Assembly: GCA_963920575.1 (NCBI GenBank)
Contig: OY986968.1
Location: forward strand, 9,231,485-9,295,484
From: Narthecium ossifragum
Taxonomy: Eukaryota; Streptophyta; Magnoliopsida; Dioscoreales; Nartheciaceae
Direction: 5' to 3'
Length of the DNA stretch: 64,000 bases
Positions 35,060-46,791 of the stretch are shown piece by piece (position 1 is the first letter of the stretch; each line of letters starts with the position of its first letter). Under the pieces are notes generated by a model. The model was given only the letters and a program-made list of their open reading frames with translations, was not told the origin of the DNA and did not search any database. Position numbers and translations under genes: made by a program.

Positions 35060-36050
35060 CGCTACACCCCTTCCGGCTTCGTCACCTCCCCCCGCCCCCA
35101 GCACCCCTACCTCCGCACCAAAGCTACGCCCGCCTCCTCCGCTCCGAGCGCCACCGCCCTCTCCTCCCCCTCGCAGCCTCCTCCCTCAACTTCACCCGCT
35201 GCTGACCCTCGCTATCTCCATCGTCGACCCCTCCGCCCCGCTCCGCGATGGCGTGGACGACTCCCACTCCGTCTCCTCTGCCCTCGCCGCTGCGACCCCG
35301 TGGGGCGCAATCTGCGGCCTCGAGACCTTCTCCCAGCTCGCCATCCGTGGCCTCGAGACCTTCTCCCAGCACTGCGACCCCCTCGTCGTCGTGGTGCCCA
35401 CGGAGCCGAGGCTGGCGACGGAGGGCTCCTGTCATGGAGTACGCCATGTGTTACGGCATCCGCGTCGTCCCCGAGTTCGACGCCCCCTGTGAGTCCTCCA
35501 CTCCGCCGCCCACCACCTCCAATCGCTGGGTACCCATCCTCTGCTCTCGCCCGGCTCGCCATCTCCTCCATTGATGTTCATCCGCGGCCTCGAGACCTTC
35601 TCCCAGCACTGCGACCCCCTCGTCGTCGTGGTGCCCATGGAGCCGAGGCTGGCGACGGAGGGCTCCTGTCATGGAGTACGCCATGTGTTACGGCGTCCGC
35701 GTCGTCCCCGAGTTCGAAGCCCCCGGTGAGTTGTACACTCTGCCGCCCACCACCTCCAATCGCTGGGAACCCATCCTCTGCTCCCGCCTGACTCGCCATC
35801 TCCTCCATTGATATCCATCCGCGGCCTCGAGACCTTCTCCCAGTACTGCGACCCCCTCGTCGTCGTGGTGCCCACGGAGCCGAGGCTGGCGACGGAGGGC
35901 TCCTGTCATGGAGTACGCCATGTGTTACGGCATCAGCGTTGTCCCTGAGTTCGACGCCCCCGGTGAGTCGTCCACTCCGCCGCCCACCACCTCCAATCGC
36001 TGGGAACCCATCCTCTGCTCCTGCCCGGCTCGCCATCTCCTCCGTTGATC
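35060..36050 (+). pseudogene. Captured beta-hexosaminidase (GH20) exons
   Basis: At about 35213-35343 one frame reads DPSAPLRDGVDDSHSV and then WGAICGLETFSQL. Glycoside hydrolase family 20 enzymes have a matching DESY... (V/W)GA..GLETFSQL region. A later unit reads MEYAMCYGIRVVPEFDAP, like the conserved GIRVxPEFDxPGH of the same family, and is followed by a GTGAGT splice donor in two of its three copies (35726 and 35963; the first is CTGTGAGT at 35488). The source enzyme removes terminal N-acetylhexosamine residues. This copy lacks the catalytic half and is not a working gene. Family assignment rests on two motifs read by eye. Confidence 0.6.
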
Positions 36051-36060
36051 CCCTGCTAGT
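35352..36060 (+). repeat. 237-bp tandem repeat, three copies
   Basis: The text ACTGCGACC starts at about 35371, 35608 and 35845 (TACTGCG in the last), a constant period of 237 bases, or 79 codons. Each unit holds the end of one captured exon, the second exon and part of an intron. Copies differ by only a few bases. Confidence 0.9.
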
Positions 36061-36300
36061 CGCCATCTCCCTGCTCGTCGTTCGTTCTCGGCAGTCGCCA
36101 TCTCCCTGCTCGTCGTTCATCCTCGGCAGTAGCCAGCCTTGTCCATTCAATGCCTATAGAACCGAACCGAAAAATTCGGTTCGGTTCGGTTCGGTTCTAT
36201 AGGCAATTTCGGTTCGGTTCGGTTCTCATTTTTCTGGACCGAAAAAAGTTCGGTTCTTCGGTTCGGGACCGAGAACCGAATGCTCACCCCTATGTGGGAT

Positions 36301-37004
36301 GACCCATATTTATGGAAACATTGTGCCTATCAAATAATAAGAAGGTGCGTTCCTAAAAATGAAGTTATTTCTATACTCACCTTTTGTCATTCTTATGCTT
36401 GTGGAGGTCACTTTGGAGCCAAGAGAACAGCAAGAAAAGTGTTAGAATGTGGTTTCCATTGACCTTCTTTATTTCGAGATTCATACTCTCTTTGTAAGTC
36501 ATGCGAGAATTGTCAAAAGACAGGTAATATATCCCAAAGGAATGAGATGCCACAAACCCCCATATTATTTTACGAATTTTTTGATGTTTGGGGCATCAAT
36601 TTCATGGGTCCGTTCCTTATATTTTTCGGTTATGTTTATATTCTACTTGCTGTTGATTATGTTTCAAAATGGGTAGAAGCTAAAGCTACCAGGACTAATG
36701 ATTCTAAAGTTGTTGTAGATTTTATCAAATCTAACATATTATCTAGGTTTGGAATTCAAAGAGCTTTCATAAGTGATCGAGGCACGCACTTTTGCAATCG
36801 GACTGTGGAGGTGTTGCTAAGGAAGTATCATGTGACCCATAAGGTGTCAACTGCATATCATCCGCAAACCAGTGGGCAAGCGAAAGGGTCAAATCGAGAG
36901 ATCAAGTCCATCATTGAAAAGGCGGTAAATCCAAATAGAAAAGATTGGAGTTTGCGTTTGGATGATGCTTTGTGGGCGTATAGGACTGCATATAAGACTC
37001 CCAT
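36301..37004 (+). pseudogene. Athila-A integrase, first part
   Basis: The zinc domain is CHSYACGGHF and then [12 protein letters not shown], with a TGA near 36460 for the Trp that follows GFH. The core has WGINFMGP, an Asp-to-Asn change in the first catalytic residue. SDRGTHF keeps the second Asp, and [11 protein letters not shown] has Lys at the third catalytic position in place of Glu. The X solo LTR interrupts it after AYKTPI at 37004/37005. Confidence 0.88.
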
Positions 37005-39407
37005 TGTCGCGCCCCGACCCGCGAAAGCCCAACCGGGCCGGGCGACGCGAACCGGAACCTACAAAAGGCGGAAAACAAAGCTGGCGAGGGTTCCCTCTAA
37101 CCTATTGGTCTCCCTAACAGTTCGCCAAAAGCACCCCCAATTAAAGATACAATAATTTAATAACAACGAACCACAGATTTACAAACCCAAAGTGTTTAAT
37201 ATACATATCCTCGGAGAGGGGGAGGTTCAAATATAACATTACTCCCGTAGGAGACTATCTAATATAGGATAAAAACTGTAAAGGATCACCACCTCTCAAA
37301 CTCCACCTGGCACCGCCGACCAACTGCCCGGTAGGGGCCACGGAAGAAGAACTGACGCCTGCACCTGCAAAACGCAGCCCGGGTAGGTGTGAGCACTAAG
37401 CTCAGTAGGGATCTACACTACGAGACACAGAAGAAAGAGGGAAACACAATAGTGTCGCCCTAAAGTAGGATCTGGGTGTATACAGGGGTCCCATAACCCC
37501 ACCGCGTGTCCCTGGTGCCCAGGAGCAGCACACAATAAGCTCAACAAACACTGCTGACTCACATGCAGGAACCCGACACTGCAGGCGGGAAATGGCACCG
37601 CTGAGGGGGCCTCTCCACCACTCAAGAGTCAACACAGTGGAACACCGGCTACACCTCAGCACCCGACTCGAGGCCGACACGACCTCTACAATCATCAAGC
37701 AACCCGTGTACCAGTCATCTAAGCCTATCATCGAATCGACTGGACACCACAATTCAAACCGGGTCCAAACTACCCAACCCCGGTCCTAGGGCTAAGTCCG
37801 AGCTTCCAGCCTCGGGACGGCGACCCACAGATCACCCACGCCCTAACCAATGCAACTAATGCACAAATCAACAATGCATGCTATGACATACACAAACAGG
37901 AGATAGTCATGCAACAGTATGATAATGCATCATATAAGTCTACTGGATCGCTGCAGCGGTACTACCGACCGCGGCCAGCCGATCCACAGCGGGTCCCGGC
38001 ATTACGACGGTACCACGACCGTCAACCGTGAACTCCTGCAACGGGAAGCAACCCCGAAAACCGCTGATGAACAGTAAACAATATAATATTATATTCTGAA
38101 ATATAATATTATATTCAAAACACCCAAAAGTTCTCTACTAGGGGCTATTTGATCCCGTCGATCCGACATCCAAACGACGTCGGATTCAAGATCCAACTTA
38201 GCCATCAGTAGGTGTATATACAAGAATCAACATATCCAAAATTGATAATCATTCAACGGTTGGATTAACAGAAAAACACTAATCAAAATCGCTAATCAAA
38301 CTAACTTACCAATTAATTGCTGCAACGCAGCCCTCCAGCAAACAATTCATAACAAATCGTAGGAAAATCAGAAAATTATGAAATCAGTGGGGTTAGAGAC
38401 TAGACTCAAAGATCTACAACTCTTTTGCTCATTACAACCCAAGATCAATTACGTGCCGGCCGGAAAACGCGCCGCAAGACGGCTGTTCTTCAAGAACAGC
38501 AGAAAACCAGAAAATCCGACCTTAATCATGCATAAATCCTACTCAAAACTCATCCAAAGATCATGAAACTTAAATAAGTTATTCTACTAGGCATGAGGAA
38601 TCCAACAAGACAAAGATCAACAAGATCCAACGGCTAGATCTAAAGAAACCCAAAGAAGAACACAGTAGGTAGAAGAACCTACCTAACAGCGCTTTCCTCA
38701 GCTGATTCCCCGCGAGTTGATCACCAACAAGGTTCCAAACCACTCCAGGGATCTTCCTCTCGTTGTCACGGATCCAACGAGCCTTAGAACACACAAAATG
38801 ATGGTCGGAGGACGGAGAACGGAAGAGAGGAAGGTGGCTGCCGGAAACAGGGGAAGAAAGCAGAGCTTTCGGGAGAAGAAAGAAGAAGGAAGAAGAAAGG
38901 AGAAGGAGGAAGAAAAGAAGGGAAAAGGGGAAGGGGAAAGCCGAGGGAAGGGGGGAAAAGAGAAAGGAGGGGAGGGAAAGTCCGCCCCCTCTGACAGGAG
39001 AGAGCGACGGCCAACGGCGGCCGTCCTCGCGAAGCAGAAAAGCCACCGACGCGATTCCGATCGATCGCTCCAAGGAGCGATCGGTTGCTCGCGCCCCGGA
39101 TCGATCCCAACACTAAGTCGGATCGATCCGAGCGGGTCAAAACCCACAGACTCGCTCACGAGTCCGATTGATCGTTCCAAGGAGCGATCGATCGCTCAAG
39201 GGTCGTCAGCTGCCCAAAGGCAAGCTTCCGCGCGCCCGAGCCGGGATCTCCCGATCTCGGGTCCACCTAGCCATTCTAAACAAGCATTAACACAAACAAG
39301 GCCAGTGTGTGCACACGCGGGTGTGATACAAACCAACAAGGCGCAATTTACCAAATTGCCCTTGCGGTCTACAACGAGCCACAGGGGTAGAGGGATAGGT
39401 CCTCACA
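37005..39407 (-). mobile_element. Solo LTR, family X copy 2
   Basis: The plus strand reads TGTCGCGCCCCGACCC at the left and GGTCCTCACA at the right. The perfect target duplication CCCAT lies at 37000-37004 and 39408-39412. Excision restores the integrase reading (TPI then [12 protein letters not shown]). No internal region is present, so this is a solo LTR of 2,403 bp. Landmarks include an AT palindrome pair TATAATATTATAT (38080-38115), a purine-rich tract (38870-38985) and CGATCGCTCC..GGAGCGATCG inverted repeats (39058-39200). The long frames in the purine tract are low-complexity chance frames. Confidence 0.94.
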
Positions 39408-39412
39408 CCCAT

Positions 39413-39923
39413 CGATATGTTACCTTATCGTTTGGTATTTGGGAAACCATGTCACCTTCAAGTTGAGTTAGAACATAAGGCGTATTGGGCTATCAAGAAC
39501 TTCAACATGAAGATGGACGAAAGTGGAGAACACAGAAAGTTGCAACTACAAGAACTAGATGAAATTCACAATGATGCCTATGAGAGGGCTAGGATTTATA
39601 AGGAAAAGATAAAAGCTTTTCATGACAAGATGATCTCTAGGAAGGAGTTTAATGTTGGTCAAAAAGTCCTCCTTTACCAATCACGTTTACGTTTGTTTCC
39701 AGGTAAGTTGCGTTCTCGCTGGATTGGACCTTTTATTGTTACTAATGTTTTTTCTCATGGTGCAGTTGAAATTCAAAGTTTAGCCACTTCCAAAATGTTT
39801 ACGGTGAATGACCATCGACTTAAACCTTTCTATGCAAGTGTTCAAATAGAAAATGTGGAAAATTGGACCTTGAGGAGCCGACTTATACTCATTGAAGAAG
39901 AAAGCATGAAGTCGAGCCAATGA
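39413..39923 (+). pseudogene. Athila-A integrase C-terminus
   Basis: It continues the interrupted integrase with [20 protein letters not shown], the region that identifies the Athila lineage, followed by [20 protein letters not shown] and a stop at 39923. This part is open throughout. Its counterpart in Athila-B is 28700-29153. Confidence 0.9.
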
Positions 39924-41309
39924 CAATAAACAAAGGCGCTGCTTGGGAGGCAACCAAGGGGAGTTCGTTCCTTTCTCTTTTTATTTTCGCATTTCCATTT
40001 TAGTTATTTTTGCCTTTTCTTTGCATTCCACTTTACATTGGGGACAATGTCGGTTTCAAGTGTGGGGGAAGAGATTTAGGTTGCATATGTCATAAGCAAG
40101 AATTAATTAAGCTTGGCATATTCATAACATGATTGAATGAGTAATCTTGTTGACCTAGAATGAATTAGTTGAGTTATTTTCCTTGAGATGGTAGTGACTA
40201 AATTTAGTTGACAAAAGCTGGTGAGATTTTGAACCTTTCGACTGACACATTCATATCAGTCTCACTATTTCCTTTCATGAGAGATATTCTTCCATGGATT
40301 TGTTTTTCTAGAACTTGCTTTGATTCTATTCAAGGTCACATTGACACATGTATACATGAACATGATTAAGGCTCTCTTTGTTATAAGCGACATAAGCCAA
40401 ATAGCCTACCTTGCAATTAATTTTTCCTTTTGCTAAACCCCTTTGAGCTTTATTGATTTCATTGTTAACCCACATTGCAAGCTTTAAACCTGAAAAACCA
40501 ATGCCGTTACCCAAGCCAAAGAACTAGTGGAGCATTGAGCATCATTATGATATGTATAGGTGTGCAAGTTTCAAGTATGGGAGTGTTTGGATTAGTCATA
40601 TGGCCATGTTTGAAATAAAGAAAAAAAGTGAAGGAGGAAACTGTTTCTCATGTTACAATATGTGTTTATGAATCCTCCCAATACTTCTGTATGATTTCTA
40701 CAAAGGTGGAATTTTTTGCAAAAGATTGTTCCCTATTGTAGCTAAAAAGTATTCCTTTGAACAATCTCTTTGCCTGTGTAGTAATGTTATATGGGTTGAG
40801 TATGTTAAAGCTAAGTTGAGGAAGTTGTTGAATGGAGTTGTTGGTTATACATGTATTATTGATGCATTGTTGCTCCATTAGTTCCATTGGCTTTTGAGCT
40901 ACATTCCCAAATATTTTCCCACCTTAATCCTGAACCCTGTTACAACCTTTGAAAGTCCTTCTGATCCATGTTATGCATGTGATTCTAGTGGTGGAGAATG
41001 AGAAGATATGCAAGCTTATGGTAGATCATTTTTCATTGGAATGAATTTGAGTGAAGCACATACCCTTCAAACACATGAGAGTTGAGTGTCAATTTCCGTG
41101 AGGGTCTACTTATTTAGTATGCTCCATATTCAAGTGCAAATGCTCATTAAGTAACTTTGAGTTGTTCAGGAATTTATGTTTATGATGTGTTATGAGTTTT
41201 GAAAAGCTAAATTGTTTCTCTTGTTGATGGTGTTGCAACCTTGATATTTTGAGTAGAGTGAAATTTTAGTCTTGCCCGATGACGAGCAAAAGCTAAGTGT
41301 GGGGGAATT
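39924..41309 (+). other. Athila-A 3' untranslated region and polypurine tract
   Basis: It carries GGGAGGCAACC at 39947 and ACATTGGGGACAATG at about 40035, both recurrent Athila landmarks. The rest is AT-rich with no gene recognised. It ends with AGTGTGGGGGAA (41296-41307), the likely plus-strand primer, directly before the LTR. Confidence 0.8.
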
Positions 41310-41851
41310 TGATGATGATGTATAATGTTATATTTTTACCCCTTAATACTTAGTCTTCTGTGCTTATTTGATACTTAAATACACTCATATTCCTTATATT
41401 TTGATTTAGAATACAATTGGAGTCATTGAGTGCGAAACAGGGCAAAAAGAGCATATTTGAGCAATTTCTATATAAAGGGATCGATCTTCTATAATGGAGA
41501 GATCGATCTTATCATGACGTAATGAAGAAATCCAAGCTGAAGGAACAAGGATCGATCATCACCCATAAAAAGATCCATCTTTGTTGTGAATTAAATCCTG
41601 ACAGAGAGCATACTTTCAAATGATCGATCATCACCCATGAAAGAATCGATCCTCTTTTCACCCGAGAAAATTGAGAAAATTGCCGATGCAAAGGATCGAT
41701 CTTCTCCTATCAAAGGATCGATCTTCCTCGGGGCGTAGCCAGAAATTGAGATCAAAAGATCGATCGTCCCCTATGTAAAGATCGATCTTCCCTTCTCCAG
41801 TGAAGAAATTAAAGGGCTCAGATCTAATCCGAGGATGGAGAGACTTTGGGC

Positions 41852-41859
41852 TATAAATA
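41852..41859 (+). promoter_or_regulatory. TATA box, Athila-A LTR
   Basis: TATAAATA lies about 40 bases after the GATCGATC cluster, in the same arrangement as in Athila-B. Confidence 0.7.
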
Positions 41860-42537
41860 GGACTCTTTCTAGGGTTTGAGGGGGGATTCCTACATACTTT
41901 TGGCTACTACTCTATACTCTTGGATATTTTTCCTAGGTTTTCTCTTGCTTAATTGAATCTTTTGAGCATTGTGATTGATGTCCTTGTGTGGCTAAATCTT
42001 GATTCTTGGTCAAGGAAACTGAAACCTCGGAATAACTGTGAGATCTAATATATTTTTATTGTTTAGTTTATGCTTGAGTATTGAATGTTATTATATGATT
42101 ATATTCATGATTGTCTTGTCTAATTACTAGGAGGCCTACTAGTTTATTATTCATCACAATCTTCTGTTAGGTTGGATATCAAATCTGTAATTGTTTGATC
42201 CCTCTAATCTGCGAAGCAACTAAGATCTATTGATTTACTGCATTTCAGAGATTGTCAGATCTTCAGTAGAACGTTCGACTAAATTAAATGCAACCGCGTG
42301 TGAATGTGTTGTTTAGCTTCATCGATCTCCTTATTCTTAAGGCTGCTACTAGATTAAATCTACAGCGCTTGTCTTAGGTTGTTTAGTAGTTAGGGTTAAT
42401 TGGATCACTTGTTTCTAATTAACTATGATTGAGGAGAGATTCAAATTTAATTCGAACAGTGAATATTTAAGGTGTGGATTGGTATATACTTGCATCAATG
42501 ATCAGTGATAAAGATTCCGATGGTTGATGTTGACTTA

Positions 42538-44351
42538 GAGCACCCACATCAGCCACCCTAAATGCCTCCCTACCCCATTTTAAGGTGGCAAATATAGGGT
42601 GGCTGATGAAAAGAGTGCTGCATCAGCTTCCCTATAGCCACCCAATAATAGAGGAGATGAACAGTGCTCCCCTACAGGTGGGGGAGCACTGTAGCACTCC
42701 CTATACATTAATTTATAATTAAAAATTCTAACTTATATACTTATTTCACCCTCTCTTTTATCTCTCTCTCTCTCTCCTCTAAACGGGAGCACCAGTCGAC
42801 GAAGCTGATCTGCTTCTCTTCACCGGCGACCGTCCCCCTCCACCACCGGTGACCGTCCTCCACCACCACCACCTCCTTCTGGCTGGGCGAGGGAGCATGC
42901 TTTGAGCAGGGGCGGGAGGGTGTGGGAGTCGGGGAGGAGGGCGGAGGAGAGGAGGTGAGGGTAGAGGGGGAGGGCAGAGGCCGGGACGGTGGAGCTGGCG
43001 AGGGCACGGATGAGGGTGTTGCGGATTAGGTTTCCTCTTCTCTCGTTCCTCACCACCGACCCAGGACATGATCTAGTGTTTTGTTTCCTTCTATTCTTTC
43101 ATTCCTCTCTGCTGACCTAGCTTCTTCGCCTCCTTGGGTTCCTCTCCGCACTCCTCCCTAGAAGAAGGCTTCCTTGTGCCACCCCTTCCTCTAATTCTCT
43201 CCGAGTGGTGGAGCTCCCCATGTCCCGCGATCCTGGACTGCATCCGTCTAGTTGCGATTATGGGCGACATCTGATCCCCTTTTCCTCAATCGAGATCATT
43301 TGAACCTCCCAGCAAAAGGCCTTCTATGTATGATCCCCTTTAGATTTTTAAATTTCGTATGCTATTATCTTCTGTAGAGAAGATAAGCCTAGCTTTCCGG
43401 CTGCATTTCTTTTCTGCTGAAAATAGGGCTCACGAGCTTCGACGGCTGTTTGAATGCGAATGAATACCTCATGACGCATGCGGAATCTCCTACGAAACAT
43501 TTCAGCTGGGTACACTGGTGGATCCGCAAAATAGTCCAGAAATAAGAGTTCATGTCCTTGCAGTCAAGTGCGATCATATACGCACGTCGCTTATTGGAAC
43601 CACCATGCGATGTTGATCCTCCTCTACGCTCCATTCTTTCATTTGCGCATTTTAACGCCAGCAATTCTTCCAGCTCTTCATCAGAGGAAGTATCATAATA
43701 CATTTCCTTTTGGCGTTTCCAGAAGAAATCCATTGAGAAGAGTAGATGGGTGAGAATTCAAGTTGCTATGGAAGACAAACATGTTAGATGGATTAGAGAT
43801 GAGTTTGAGAAATAAATGAATCTACTTATATTGAGAAAATATGATCGTTGAGACTATTATGGATGGACTGCTATTTTCAAAAAATGACCGTTAGAAATAT
43901 AGTTGTTCGAATACGACCGTTGGAGAATTGATTGAAATATAGCCGTTGGAAATACGACTGTTAGAATATATCCGTTAAAATATGACCGTTGACGATATAG
44001 ATGTTCAAAATATGGCGGTTAGAATTTGATGAATGGATTTCAAGTATTTAATTAATAGAACTATTGAGATTAAATTATATATTAATTATTCTATATTATA
44101 TTTTAATATATAATATTATCAAAGTTTCAATTTGTAATATAATACAAATTCTAAAATTATATGTCTGTAAAAATAATAAATGAAGAATATACTATGAAAA
44201 GAAAGATGAGGGAATGAGTATTTTAATGATATAGGGAATGGTTTAGGGAAGTTGATGTGGGGTGTTGTAAATAGGGAAGCTGTAAAGTAGGGAAGTAATA
44301 TATATTGGAGTATTTTAGGGAAGATGGATAGGGAAGCTGATGTGGATGGCC
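42538..44351. mobile_element. PIF/Harbinger deletion derivative
   Basis: The ends are GAGCACCCACATCAGC and, inverted, GGCCATCCACATCAGC, matching at about 18 of 23 positions. The 3-bp target duplication TTA lies at 42535-42537 and 44352-44354. It holds a truncated transposase on the minus strand (43389-43733) and no complete DDE gene. The region 42740-43370 is GC-rich 5'-type sequence, and 43760-44340 is AT-rich, including repeated GACCGTT(A/G)GA motifs at 43850-44030. Confidence 0.85.
43389..43733 (-). pseudogene. Harbinger transposase N-terminal fragment
   Basis: The open frame begins MDFFWKRQKEMYYDTSSDEE and has an RRGG segment. It then diverges into MRYSFAFKQPSK, consistent with an internal deletion in the plant PIF/Harbinger nuclease protein (N-terminal part only, DDE motifs absent). 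The short length of 114 codons and the terminal repeats around it support a derivative that depends on another copy. Assignment of the protein fragment is by resemblance and position. Confidence 0.5.
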
Positions 44352-44560
44352 TTAGACCAAGGTTTGTTCTCTTGATTCAATTCGATTCTTCGCTTTAGAT
44401 TGTTTATTATTTGATTTCGTTTTACTCAAAACCCTCATCTTTGTTCACATAGAACAAAACTTAGGCCAGATACTCCTCGTGGGATCGATTCGTACTCGCA
44501 CGACTACATTTACTTTAAACAGTATTGGTTTTATTTTTGGTTGCTTACGACAGCACATCA

Positions 44561-45926
44561 AGCCCCAACTGGCCCGCTGTCTCCAATGCCTGCCACTGTC
44601 ACACTGATAACCCTGCCGCTGCTGCTAACTCCAAGTCATGGGTCGGGTAGTTCCTCTCATGGTTCTTCAGCTGACGAGAACCATACGCAACTATGTGTCT
44701 CTCCTGCATGAGGACACACCCCAAACCCTCACCGCTGGCGTCGCAGAGGACACTGTAACCAACACCTCGCTCGGGGACAATCAGCACCGGCGCACTGGTC
44801 AACCTCGTCCTCATCTCCACAACGGCTCGCTCACAAGCATCATCCAACACAATTGGGACGGCCTTCTGTGTTAGTCTGGTCATCGGTCTGGCAACTCTGG
44901 AGAAGTCCAGCATGAATCGTCTGTAGTATCCTACCAGGCCTAGGAATTTGCGGACCTAGAACACTGTCCTCGGTCTCTGCCACTGTACCACTACCTCGAC
45001 CTTGGTTGGATCAACTGAAATCCCTGCTGCCGACACCACATGTCCAAGGAATCCCACCTGTGCAAGCCAGAACTCACACTTGGAAGCCTGCATATAGCCG
45101 ATGCTCCCGAAATAGCTGCAACACTATCGCCAGGGGTCGCCCGTGCTCCTCCTCTGATCGAGAGTAGATCAGAATGTCGTTGACGAACACCAATACGAAT
45201 TGGTCTAGAAACGGCCGAAAGATCCTCTGCATCAGATCCATGAACGCCGCTGGTGCGTTCGTCAGCCCAAACGGCATCACCAAGAATGTACCGAGTCCGG
45301 AAAGCCATCTTCGGGATGTCACAATCCCGAACCCTCAACTGGTGGTAGCCTGTGCGGAGATCGATCTTCGAGAAGACTGAAGATCCTCGCAACCGGTCGA
45401 ACAAATCGTCGATCCGGGGCATCGGATACCTGTTCTTCACCATCACCCAATTGAGCCGCCTGTAGTCTATGCAAAGTCGAAGGGTACCATCCTTCTTCTT
45501 TGTGAACAACACTGGTGCCCCCAGGGAGACATGCTGGGACGGATGAACCCTCTGCTGGTTAGCTCGTCCAACTGGGTCCTCAACTCGCTCTGCTCTGCTA
45601 GTACCATACTGAAAGCTGGGAGGGAGATCGGTGTGATACCTGTGATAGGTCTATCTCAAAATCGACCTCTCTGGACGGTGGAAGCCCCGGCAACACCTCG
45701 GGAAACACGTCTGCAAATTCGTACACGATCCTGGGAAAACTGCTCTGCTGCACTCCCTTAGAACCAAACAGGGACAGGCTGGCCAACAAGGTTGAAAGCT
45801 CGCCGCCACGCCTCCCTACACCACAAGCAAAGGAATCGGCTGAGAACCGATCCCCCAACAACACAAATCATGTCATGTCGGGTGTCCAAGCGACCACCCT
45901 CCGACGACCATAGTCGATGATGGCTC
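44561..45926 (-). pseudogene. Tekay/Del chromovirus pol fragment
   Basis: Read on the minus strand from 45926, the order is as follows. Protease tail and linker come first (IIDYGRRRV, LLGDRFSADS, FADVFPEVLPGLPPSREVDF). Reverse transcriptase follows ([51 protein letters not shown]), then RNase H ([31 protein letters not shown]). The catalytic box reads FVND (45176-45187) where active copies have F/Y-I/V-DD. Frameshifts and a deletion after the linker break it into three pieces. Athila-A is inserted at its lower end, and the right side stops abruptly at about 45926 against Athila-C sequence. Confidence 0.85.
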
Positions 45927-46791
45927 GTTATAACATGTGAAAGTGAACATGTGCATTAGGATATGTCAAGTTATCCTTAAATCATGATAAGAGTGTTAAA
46001 GTATAAAAATAGTTTCATGCATAGCAAAAATTTACTATCCCTTATATGAAATACAAGTCTTAGAATAATTCATAAAATAAATTTCTAAAACATGCATCTT
46101 TGTTAAATCATATCATAATTTCATCATTTTGACATATTTCAAGGGATGTATAATAATAAAAATTAAATTCCTAGAATCTACCCGCCAAGTTCAATGTAAT
46201 TGTCCCCAATTACACTAAGTCATAAAAATAAAGCAAGGAAAAGGGTAGAGATCACCATAATATCGCGCCATAGGTAGATGTCTCAAACATTGTAATCACC
46301 ACACCGCCCACAAGAAGAATACATCGCCATTGAATAAATTCATGTCTCTAGAAGAGATTAAAGCATAAAACCATATAAATCACCATAAAACATTAGAGAC
46401 ATATATAAAGACTTAAGAATAACCCCCTGATCGATCTATGTAAGATTTGCATAATTCGCTCTTAATGATTTCCAAAGGAATACTTGTCATAAAAATACCT
46501 TTCCAAAAGATCAAATAGAATAGAAAGGAAAATATAGCAATAATAGCAAAATGGTATAAAGGAAGAATTTGGCAGAAGATCCTTTGTATTAATTGAACAT
46601 AAAACTTTGGTGATCAGTCATCAACATGAGTCAAAATATAAATTATAATCCAACAGCAAAATAAAAAAAACAAAAAAAAAACTCACTACACTAGCATCTC
46701 TATAACAAACCATCTCACAATGATAAAAGAAAACCTAGAAAAGCAATAATCCACTAAAATAGTCCTGAAGAAACAAAATCAGCAAAACTCC
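45927..46791 (-). other. Athila-C 3' untranslated remnant
   Basis: AT-rich sequence. The Athila landmark GGGGACAATTACATTGAACTT is read on the minus strand near 46200. No gene is recognised. The junction at about 45926 has no LTR end or target duplication. Confidence 0.6.

Larger units (their letters stand above)
34629..36292 (+). mobile_element. Gene-capturing non-autonomous hAT element
   Basis: The ends are TAGGGGTGAGCA and TGCTCACCCCTA, with target duplication TGTGGGAT at 34621-34628 and 36293-36300. Both sides carry subterminal arrays of CGGTTCGGTT/AACCGAACCG (34645-34900 and 36160-36285). Between them lies about 1.1 kb of GC-rich DNA unlike any transposase. Removing the element restores the Athila-A integrase start (VWDDPYLWKHC). 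This fits a pack-type hAT carrying host gene sequence. Confidence 0.92.
3621..44560 (+). mobile_element. Athila-A: old, heavily interrupted Ty3/gypsy element
   Basis: Gag, protease, reverse transcriptase, RNase H and integrase fragments follow in the Athila order on the plus strand: 3621-5432, 32318-34628, 36301-37004 and 39413-39923. A 3' untranslated region, a polypurine tract and a 3' LTR ending at 44560 come next. The 5' LTR and the gag start lie beyond the left end, past the inserted Y LTR. Integrase phrases such as VFGKPCHL and the motif GGGAGGCAACC after integrase are typical of the Athila lineage. All coding parts carry stops and frameshifts. After removal of insertions the visible part is only about 7 kb; nested insertions have stretched it to 41 kb. 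Confidence 0.88.
41310..44560 (+). repeat. Athila-A 3' LTR (split)
   Basis: It begins TGATGATGATG after the polypurine tract and ends GCACATCA, mirror-image termini like those of Athila-B. It is interrupted by a PIF/Harbinger element at 42538-44351; without it the LTR is about 1.43 kb. A GATCGATC cluster (41480-41810) lies directly before the TATA box. The right flank, AGCCC (44561-44565), should be the target duplication. The 5' partner is outside the window. Confidence 0.85.

Noticed and set aside
34934..35791. A 285-codon frame that could be a new gene
   Set aside because: It is held open by the 237-bp tandem repeat and GC-rich composition; the recognisable GH20 motifs are in other frames. 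Treated as captured exons.
38579..39466. Long open frames on both strands (up to 249 codons)
   Set aside because: They lie in a purine-rich tract of a solo LTR, are low in complexity (Arg/Lys/Glu or Phe/Leu/Ser) and open on both strands at once, as expected by chance.
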